A DNA stretch of 64,000 nt from Apodemus sylvaticus (lineage: Eukaryota > Chordata > Mammalia > Rodentia > Muridae). Position 1 is the first letter of the stretch. The number at the start of each line of letters is the position of its first letter. A program made the translations under genes and the position numbers. Shown here in pieces: positions 56,251 through 64,000 of the stretch. The notes below the pieces were generated by a model. The model had not been told where the DNA came from and did not search any database. It worked only from the letters and a program-made list of their open reading frames with translations. The DNA is taken from NCBI RefSeq assembly GCF_947179515.1, contig NC_067473.1, positions 105,929,282 to 105,993,281 on the forward strand, written 5' to 3'.

Positions 56251-57282
56251 CAAATCAACTCAAGCAAATCAGTGGCCTTCCTATACTCAAAAAATAAGCA
56301 GGCCGAGAAAGAAATTAGGGAAATGACCCCCTTCACAATAGCCACAAACAGTATAAAGTATCTTGGGGTGACTCTTACCAAACATGTGAAAGATCTGTAT
56401 GACAAGAACTTCAAGACTCTGAAAAGGAAATGGAAGAGGACCTCAAAAAATGGGAAAACCTCCCATGCTCATGGATCGGTAGAATCAATATAGTTAAAAT
56501 GGCCATTTTGCCAAAAGCAATATACAGATTCAATGCAATACCCATCAAAATCCCAACTCAATTCTTCACAGAGTTAGAAAGAGCAATTATCAAATTCATC
56601 TGGAACAACAAAAAACCCAGGATAGCTAAAACTATTCTCAGCAAAAAAAGAAAATCTGGGGGAATCAGTATCCCTGACCTCAAGCAATACTACAGAGCAG
56701 TAGTGTTAAAAACTGCATGGTATTGGTACAGTGACAGGCAGGAGGATCAATGGAACAGGATTGAAGATCCAGAAATGAACCCACACACCTATGGCCACTT
56801 GATCCTCGACAAAGAGACTGAAAACATCCAATGGAAAAAAGATAGCCTTTTCAACAAATGGTGCTGGTTCAACTGGAGGTCAGCATGCAGAAGAATGTGA
56901 ATTGATCCATCCTTGTCTCCTTGTACTAAGCTCAAATCCAAATGGATCAAGGACCTCCACATAAAGCCAGACACTCTGAAGCTAATAGAAAAGAAACTGG
57001 GGAAGACCCTTGAGGACATCGGTACAGGGAGAAAGTTTATGAACAGAACACCAATAGCGTATGCTCTAAGAGCAAGAATTGACAAATGGGACCTCATAAG
57101 GTTACAGAGTTTCTGTAAGGCAAAGGACACCATCAAGAGGACAGATCGGCAACCAACAAATTGGGAAAAGATCTTCACCAATCCTACATCAGATAGAGGG
57201 CTAATATCCAATATATATAAAGAATTCAAGAAGTTAGACTCCAGAAAACCGAACAACCCTATTAAAAAATGGGGTACAGAGT
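56251..57282 (+). mobile_element. Host L1, 5'-truncated, left part (split by nested L1)
   Basis: Starts within the RT domain of ORF2 ('aaatcaactcaagcaaatca') and runs to 'atggggtacagagt', where a full-length L1 interrupts it. It resumes at 63,863. ORF2 is open in pieces: one frameshift near 56,420 ('ctgaaaaggaaatgg') and a TGA at about 56,897 where related copies have CGA. Nearly identical to the nested element. Confidence 0.96.
57264..57282. repeat. TSD of the nested full-length L1, left copy
   Basis: aaaaaatggggtacagagt, repeated at 63,863-63,881. The start of the repeat in a TT/AAAA context fits the L1 endonuclease target. Confidence 0.95.
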
Positions 57283-57489
57283 ATCTGCCGAGCAGCAGCA
57301 GCAGCAGCAGCGGCCGGTCCAGAGGAAGGGCCATCAGTAGTAGAACCAAGCGGACAGGGTCCAGGCAGACCCTGCGCCCACGACTACTGGCCATCGCTGG
57401 CCAGCCAGGCTGCGAGCAGTGGAGGATTTAAGGTGCCTTTCACCACACAGAAGCCACATCAGAACTCTGCCTCCCGCCAGTCAGTTACG
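57283..57489 (+). promoter_or_regulatory. L1 5' UTR, atypical 5'-most part with CAG run
   Basis: A GC-richer segment of about 207 bases. It starts 'atctgccgag', followed by six CAG triplets and 'cggccggtccagaggaag'. By eye it does not align with the three monomers downstream. It lies inside the TSD, so it entered with this insertion. Confidence 0.75.
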
Positions 57490-58095
57490 AGGCCTCCATA
57501 TTGGTTCTCGGTCGCCAGAGAAATCAGACTGAGGTACGCAAATATAACCCGAGACCAACATCGCGGGGGTCTAAGCCCGACGGGCGTTGGCCTGCACCGA
57601 GGCCCTGGGCTGATCGGGGGGCCACCGGGGTGCAAACCCGGCCAGGAGGTTTTTTTCCCCCCGGGCCAGCGCGTGCACCACCACCATTTTGCCTAAGGGA
57701 AGCCAGAGAGACCTAGCAGGCAAAACCAAACCTGCTAACAGGCATAGCCCAAGGCGGACATAGCAGGGGTCTCAGACGGTCAGGCCCTGGACTGCCCCCA
57801 GGTCCGGGGCTGCTCGGTGGGCCATCTGTGTGCCGACTCAGCCAGGAGCTTGTTTGCCCCGGGCCGGTGCACTCCGCCGCCATTTTGCCTATGGGAAGCC
57901 AGAGAGACTAGCAGACAAAACCAAACCAGCTAACAGGCATAGCCCGAGGCGGACATAGCAGGGGTCTCAGACAGTCAGGCCCTGGACTGCCCCCAGGCCC
58001 TGGGCTACTCGCTGTGCCATCTGTGTGCTGACCCGGCCAGGAGGTCGTTAGCCCAGCAGACTCTCCCAGCACTCTCAGGGAGCGCGCCCACGCCA
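57490..58095 (+). promoter_or_regulatory. L1 5' UTR monomer array (about three units)
   Basis: Tandem units of about 195-215 bases start near 57,490, 57,684 and 57,880. The repeated blocks are 'ggaagccagagagac', 'aacaggcatagccc', 'gcggacatagcaggggtctc' and 'ccctggactgcccccagg'. The first unit is clearly more diverged. Monomers are the RNA polymerase II promoter units of murine L1. A YY1-like gccgccattttg lies at 57,876-57,887, with a weaker counterpart at about 57,680-57,691. Confidence 0.85.
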
Positions 58096-58509
58096 CCATC
58101 CTAGCCACCTGACAGAACCAATTAACACTCACAGCTGAGGGGAACTTTGCCCAGACATTGGCCTGCCAGGCTTTTGCCTAGACTCAGGGCCTGAGTAGCT
58201 AGGCTAGCCTTGTGTGCACCAACCCGGTTGGGAGTCCTGCTGCCCAGCAGAGAGATCAGCACACAGAAAAGGTCCCTGCAGCATACAGCCTCAGCGCTCC
58301 CTGAAGGAGCAAACGGGCAACTTCTGGCTCACAGACACAATCTGGGGCAAAGAACACTAGGGCTGCAAGGGCACCCAAGAGGAGGAAAGCACATCAGCAA
58401 TCTGCAAAAGGGAAAACCCTGCCCTCCAGTGTTGCAGAAATAGCCCTAGAGCCTCTCAGGAGACTGTAACACCAGCCGGAGACAAGACCAATTAGCTCCA
58501 GAGAACAAG
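58096..58509 (+). promoter_or_regulatory. L1 5' UTR, non-monomeric part
   Basis: Single-copy leader between the monomers and ORF1, moderately GC-rich, ending in 'ctccagagaacaag' just before the ORF1 ATG. Open frames in it have no L1 protein similarity. Confidence 0.8.
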
Positions 58510-59678
58510 ATGGCAAAGGGCAAACACAGGAACGCTACTAACAGAAATCTAGGCAATATGGCAGCATCTGAACCAAACTCTCCAACATCAGCAAGTCCTG
58601 GTTATGCCAACACACCAGAGAAACAAGATTTGGATTTAAAATCACTGTTCATGATGCTGCTAGAAGAACACAAAAAGGACATGAATGAATCTCTTAAAGC
58701 AATACAGGGGAACATGAATAAGCTAGAAACCCATTTAATGGAAACACAAAAAAACACTTAAAGAAATGCAGGAGAATAAGGCCCAAGAGATAGAAGCCAA
58801 TAAGGAAGAAAGGCAAAAAAAAAACTTAAAGAAATGCAGGAGAACTTGAGTCAACAGGCAGAAGTCATGAAAGAGGAAACACAAAAATCTCTTAAAGAAT
58901 TACAGGAAAACACAGACAAACAAATGATGGAAATGAGCAAAACCATCCTGGACCTAAAAACAGAAGTAGAAACAATTAAGAAATCACAAAGGGAGACAAC
59001 TTTGGAGATAGAAAACCTTGAGAAAAAATCAGGGGCCATAGATGCAAATATAAACAACAGAATACAAGAGATGGAAGAAAGAATCTCAGATGCCAAAGAT
59101 ACTATAGAAACCATTGACTCAACTGTCAAAGAAAATGCAAAATGCAAAAAGCTTGTACCCCAGAACATCCAGGAAATCCAGGTACAATGAGAAGACCAAA
59201 CCTAAGAATTATAGGTATAGATGAGAGTGAAGATTTCCAACAGAAAGGGCCAGCAAATATCTTCAACAAAATTATGGAAGATAACTTTCCTAACTTAAAG
59301 AGAGAGATGCCTATGAATATACAAGAAGCCTACAGAACTCCAAACAGACTGGACCTGAGCAGAAATACCTCCCGTCACATAATAATCAAAACCCCAAATG
59401 CTCTAAACAAAGAAAGAATATTAAAGGCAGTAAGAGAGAAAGGCCAAGTAACATATAAAGGAAGACCTATCAGAATCACACCAGACTTCTCACCAGAGAC
59501 CATGAAAGCTAGAAGATCCTTGGCAGATCTCATGCAGACACTAAGAGAACACAAATGTCAGCCAAGACTACTATACCCAGCAAAACTTTCATTCACCATA
59601 GATGGAGAAACAAAATATTCCATGACAAAACCAAATTTACACAATATCTTTCCACAAACCCAGTTCTGCAAAGAATAA
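58510..59678 (+). pseudogene. L1 ORF1 (RNA-binding chaperone), frameshifted
   Basis: ORF1p trimers coat L1 RNA. The N-terminus (MAKGKHRNATNRNLGNM) and start context 'agatggca' are typical. A coiled-coil zone rich in K, E, Q and L follows, built of near-repeats ('cttaaagaaatgcaggagaa' occurs at about 58,757 and 58,824). The RNA-recognition and C-terminal domains ('TYKGRPIRITPDFS') are present. The frame is broken three times: in an A-run near 58,750, near 59,150-59,190, and at about 59,610 ('gaaacaaaatattcc'). Open pieces: 58,510-58,761, 58,834-59,190 and 59,142-59,678. Confidence 0.93.
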
Positions 59679-59795
59679 TAGGAGGAAAACTCCAATACAA
59701 GGAGGGAAACTACACACTAGAAATAGCAAGATAGTTACCTTCCTTCATCAAACCCAAAAGAAGATAACCACTCAAATATAAAAAGAACATCAAAA

Positions 59796-62700
59796 ATGAC
59801 AGGAAGTAATAATCAATATTCCCTAATATCTCTTAACATCAATGGTCTCAATTCCCCAATAAAAAGGCATAGACTAACAGACTGGATAAGGCAACAGGAC
59901 CCTACAATTTGCTGTATACAGGAGACACACCTCAGTGTCAAAGATAAAAACTACTTCAGAGTAAAAGGCTGGAAGACAATCTTACAAGCCAATGGTCACA
60001 GGAAACGAGCAGGAGTAGCCATTCTAATATCAGATAAAATTGACTTTCAACCTAAAGTCATCAAAAGAGACACAGAAGGACATTTCTTGCTGGTCAAAGG
60101 AAAAATCCACCAAGAAGAACTTCAAATTCTGAACATCTATGCGCCAAATGCAAGGGCACCCTCATTTGTAAAAGAAACCTTACTAAAGCTCAAAGCACAC
60201 ATTGCACCTAACACAATAATTGTGGGGGACTTCAACACTCCACATTCCTCAATGGACCAATCAGGAAAACAGAAACTAAACAGGGACACAGTAAAACTAG
60301 TTGAAGCTTTGAATCAATTGGATTTGACTGATATTTATAGAACATTTCACCCTAAAGCAAAAGAATATACCTTTTTCTCAGCACCTCATGGTACCTTCTC
60401 CAAAATCGACCATATAATTGGACACAAGGCAGACCTCAACAAATATAAGAAGATCGAACTAATCCCATGCCTCCTATCAGATCACTATGGAGTAAAAGTG
60501 ATCTTCAATAGCAACAAAAACAACAGAAAACCCACATACACGTGGAAACTGAACAATATTCTACTCAATGATACCTTGGTCAAGGAAGAAATAAAGAAAG
60601 AAATTAAAGACTTTTTAGAACACAATGAAAATGAAAACACAACATACCCAAATCTATGGGACACAATGAAAGCAGTGCTAAGAGGAAAACTCATAGCCCT
60701 GAGTGCCTCCAAAAAGAAAGTGGAGAGAGCACACATTACCAGCTTAATGACACACCTGAAAGCCCTGGAACAAAAAGAAGCTATTTCACCCAGGAGGAGT
60801 AGAAGGCAGGAAATCATCAAACTCAGGGCCGAAATCAACCAAGTAGAAACAAAGAGAACCATACAAAAAATCAACAAAACCAGGAGCTGGTACTTTGAGA
60901 AAATCAACAAGATAGATAAACCCTTAGCCAGACTGACCAAAGGGCACAGAGAAAGTATCCAAATTAACAAACTTAGAAATGAAAAGGGAGATATAACAAC
61001 GGAAACTGAGGAAATCCAAAAAATCATCAGATCCTACTACAAGAGCCTGTACTCAACACAACTGGAGAATCTGGAGGAAATGGACAATTTCCTTGACAGA
61101 TACCAAATACCAAAATTAAATCAGGACCAACTAGACCATCTAAACAGTCCCATAATGTCTAAAGAAATAGAAGGAGTCATAGAAAGTCTTCCAACCAAAA
61201 AACCTTCCACAGGACCAGATGGTTTCAGTGCAGAATTCTATCAGACCTTCAAAGAAGAGTTAACACCAATACTCTTCAAACTGTTCCACAAAATAGAAAC
61301 AGAAGGAACACTACCCAATTCCTTCTACGAAGCCACAATTACGCTGATACCAAAGCCACACAAAGATCCAACAAAGAAAGAGAACTTCAGACCAATTTCC
61401 CTTATGAACATCGATGCAAAAATACTCAATAAAATTCTTGCCAACCGAATCCAAGAACACATCAAAACGATCATCCACCATGATCAAGTAGGCTTTATCC
61501 CGGGAATGCAGGGTTGGTTCAATATACGGAAATCCATCAATGCAATCCACTACATAAACAAACTCAAAGAACAAAACCACATGGTCATTTCATTGGATGC
61601 TGAAAAAGCATTTGACAAAATTCAGCATCCTTTCATGCTTAAAGTCTTGGAGAGAACAGGAATTCAAGGCCCATACCTAAACATAGTAAAAGCAATATAC
61701 AGCAAACTGGTAGCCAGCATCAAACTAAATGGAGAGAAACTTGAAGCAATCCCACTGAAATCAGGGACCAGACAAGGCTGCCCCCTTTCTCCTTATCTTT
61801 TCAATATTGTACTTGAGGTACTAGCTCAGGCAATTCGACAACATAAGGAGGTCAAAGGGATACAAATTGGAAAGGAAGAAGTCAAACTTTCATTATTTGC
61901 AGACGACATGATAGTCTATCTAAGTGACCCAAAAAACTCCACTAGAGAGCTCCTACAGCTGATAAACAACTTCAGCAAAGTGGCAGGTTATAAAATCAAC
62001 ACAAGCAAATCTGGGGCCTTCCTATACTCAAAGGATAAGCAGGTTGAGAAAGAAATTAGGGAAATGACCCCCTTCACAATAGCCACAAACAATATAAAGT
62101 ATCTTGGGGTGACTCTTACCAAACATGTGAAAGATCTATATGACAAGAACTTCAAGACTCTGAAGAAGGAAATGGAAGAAACTTAAAAAATGGGAAAACC
62201 TCCCATGCTCATGGATCGGTAGAATCAATATAGTTAAAATGGCCATTTTGCCAAAAGCAATATACAGATTCAATGCAATACCCATCAAAATCCCAACTCA
62301 ATTCTTCACAGAGTTAGAAAGAGCAATTATCAAATTCATCTGGAACAACAAAAAACCCAGGATAGCTAAAACTATTCTCAGCAAAAAAAGAAAATCTGGG
62401 GGAATCAGTATCCCTGACCTCAAGCAATACTACAGAGCAATAGTGTTAAAAACTGCATGGTATTGGTACAGTGACAGGCAGGAGGATCAATGGAACAGGA
62501 TTGAAGATCCAGAAATGAACCCACACACCTATGGCCACTTGATCCTCAACAAAGAGACTGAAAACATCCAATGGAAAAAAGATAGCCTTTTCAACAAATG
62601 GTGCTGGTTCAACTGGAGGTCAGCATGCAGAAGAATGTGAATTGATCCATCCTTGTCTCCTTGTACTAAGCTCAAATCCAAATGGATCAAAGACCTCCAC

Positions 62701-63282
62701 ATAAAGCCAGACACTCTGAAGCTAATAGAAAAGAAACTGGGGAAGACCCTTGAGGACATCGGTACAGGGAGAAAGTTTCTGAACAGAACACCAATAGCAT
62801 ATGCTCTAAGAGCAAGAATTGACAAATGGGACCTCATTAAATTACAAAGTTTCTGTAAGGAAAAGGACACCATCAAGAGGACAAATCGGCAACCAACAAA
62901 TTGGGAAAAGATCTTCACCAATCCTACATCAGACAGAGGGCTAATATCCAATATATATAAAGAACTCAAGAAGTTAGACTCCAGAAAACCAAACAACCCT
63001 ATTAAAAAATGGGGTACAGAGTTAAACAAAGAATTCACACCTGAAGAACTTCGGATGGTGGAGAAGCATCTTAAAAAATGCTCAACTTCATTAGTCATTA
63101 GGGAAATGCAAATCAAAACAACCCTGAGATTTCATCTTACACCAGTCAGAATGGCTAAGATTAAAAATTCAGGAGACAGCAGGTGTTGGAGAGGGTGTGG
63201 AGAAAGAGGAACACTCCTCCACTGCTGGTGGGGCTGCAAATTGGTACAACCACTCTGGAAATCAGTCTGGCAGTTCCTCTGA
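59796..63282 (+). pseudogene. L1 ORF2 (endonuclease/reverse transcriptase), frameshifted
   Basis: The first 796 codons (59,796-62,186) are intact and cover the endonuclease, with N14 and E43 in place, 'GDFN' near residue 146 and 'SDH' near 229. They also cover RT with FADD near residues 701-704. A small deletion at about 62,178 ('ggaagaaacttaaaa') shifts the frame to a stop. The frame resumes in 62,239-62,640, ends at a TGA (62,638-62,640) where related copies have CGA, and a last piece (62,653-63,282) holds the Cys/His-rich C-terminal segment. The intact part alone includes both catalytic domains but would lack the RNA-binding C-terminus, so retrotransposition is unlikely. Confidence 0.96.
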
Positions 63283-63862
63283 AAACTGGGCACCTCACTT
63301 CCAGAAGATCCTGCTATACCACTCCTGGGCATATACCCAGAGGATTCCCCACCATGTAATAAGGATACATGCTCTACTATGTTCATAGCAGCCCTATTTA
63401 TAATTGCCAGATGCTGGAAAGAACCCAGGTATCCCTCAACAGAAGAGTGGATACAAAAAATGTGGTATATCTACACAATGGAGTACTATTCAGCCATTAG
63501 AAACAATGAATTCATGAAATTCTTAGGCAAATGGATGGAGCTAGAGAACATCATACTAAGTGAGGTAACCCAGACTCAAAAGGTGAATCATGGTATGCAC
63601 TCACTAATAAGTGGTTATTAACCTAGAAAACTGGAATACACAAAACATAATCCACACATCAAATGAGGTACAAGGCGAAAGGAGGACTGGCCCCTGGTTC
63701 TGGAGAGACTCAGTGAAACAGTATTCGGCAAAACCAGAACAGGGAAGTGGGAAGGGGTGGGTGGGAGGACAGGGAAAGAGAAGGGGACTTAAGGGACTTT
63801 CAGGGAGTGGGGGGCTAGAAAAGGGGAAATCATTTGAAATGTAAATAAATTATATGGAATAA
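63283..63862 (+). other. L1 3' UTR with G-rich tract and poly-A
   Basis: Follows the ORF2 stop. It includes the G-rich run at about 63,735-63,830 typical of mouse L1 3' UTRs and ends 'aatgtaaataaattatatgg', 'aataaa', A-run. An 80-codon frame (63,379-63,621) is conserved among L1 copies in this window by common descent only. Confidence 0.9.
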
Positions 63863-64000
63863 AAAAAATGGGGTACAGAGTTAAACAAAGAATTCTCACC
63901 TGAAGAACTTCGGATGGCGGAGAAGCATCTTAAAAAATGCTCAACTTCATTAGTCATTAGGGAAATGCAAATCAAAACAACCCTAAGATTTCATCTTATA
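63863..64000 (+). mobile_element. Host L1, right part (continues beyond window)
   Basis: After the second TSD copy (63,863-63,881) the host L1 ORF2 resumes at 'taaacaaagaattctcacct' and runs off the end of the window. Joined to 56,251-57,282 it makes one interrupted ORF2. Confidence 0.96.

Larger units (their letters stand above)
57283..63862 (+). mobile_element. Full-length L1Md-type element nested in another L1
   Basis: Order: 5' UTR with monomer repeats (57,283-58,509), ORF1 (58,510 to about 59,680), a short inter-ORF spacer, ORF2 (59,796-63,282), a 3' UTR with the G-rich tract, and a short poly-A merging with the TSD. Total about 6.6 kb, the usual length for a complete mouse L1 with few monomers. 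ORF1 and ORF2 each carry disabling changes, so it cannot move by itself. The monomers look like the F/Gf kind, but the subfamily needs alignment. Confidence 0.96.

Noticed and set aside
59796..62186. An active L1 ORF2 protein
   Set aside because: The 796-codon frame keeps the endonuclease and FADD motifs, but it is truncated by a frameshift before the C-terminal region, and ORF1 of the same element is broken three times.

Overview
This is a window of rodent nuclear DNA, almost certainly mouse (Mus) or a very close relative. It carries B1, B2, B3 and B4 SINEs, an ORR1-type MaLR LTR, many 3' ends of rodent (Lx-type) L1, and an L1 with a monomer-repeat 5' UTR, which is a murine hallmark. The rest is AT-rich and full of microsatellites. 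I found no host protein-coding gene, no functional RNA gene, no CRISPR array and nothing bacterial. The only protein-coding relics are broken L1 ORF1/ORF2 copies and a broken retroviral pol. The setting is an intergenic or deep-intronic, gene-poor region built by repeated retrotransposition.

Layout. 1-15.4 kb: unique AT-rich DNA with microsatellites, old L1 3' ends, a hAT-type DNA transposon fragment, B1, B2 and B3 SINEs and a MaLR-like LTR. 15.6-17 kb: two L1 ORF2 fragments head to head. 17-22.3 kb: unique DNA, one old L1 3' end, two copies (13.4 and 18.6 kb) of one LTR-like repeat, an AT palindromic tract, and a B1 nested in a B3. 22.4-25.9 kb: a twin-primed L1 with a 15-bp target-site duplication (TSD) and a perfect 32-bp hairpin inside it. 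28.2-33.0 kb: a minus-strand ERVK-like provirus with two LTRs, a 6-bp TSD and degenerate RT, RNase H and integrase. Its primer-binding site is not the usual 18 nt: a gap-free 76-nt copy of a whole mature tRNA-Lys(CUU) lies there. 33-43.2 kb: B4, B2 and old L1 ends, then two more twin-primed L1s (36.2-37.3 and 38.9-42.1 kb). 43-55.5 kb: unique DNA, a MER5A transposon, a B4-like SINE, L1 ends, and a very old inverted L1 (48.9-52.9 kb). 55.6-64 kb: an ORR1 LTR with internal sequence, then a 5'-truncated L1 into which a full-length L1 has inserted, with a 19-bp TSD.

No genes work together here in the usual sense. The window is a record of L1 machinery acting in cis (L1 copies), in trans (SINEs) and on itself (L1 into L1), plus one retroviral insertion whose junctions appear to record an aberrant reverse-transcription event. 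The strongest candidate for something unusual is the whole-tRNA copy at 32,476-32,551, joined directly to the RT palm region with leader, gag, pro and the front of RT missing. Family names rest on recalled consensus sequences, not on a search. Fragment boundaries are good to roughly 10-30 bases unless a TSD is given.
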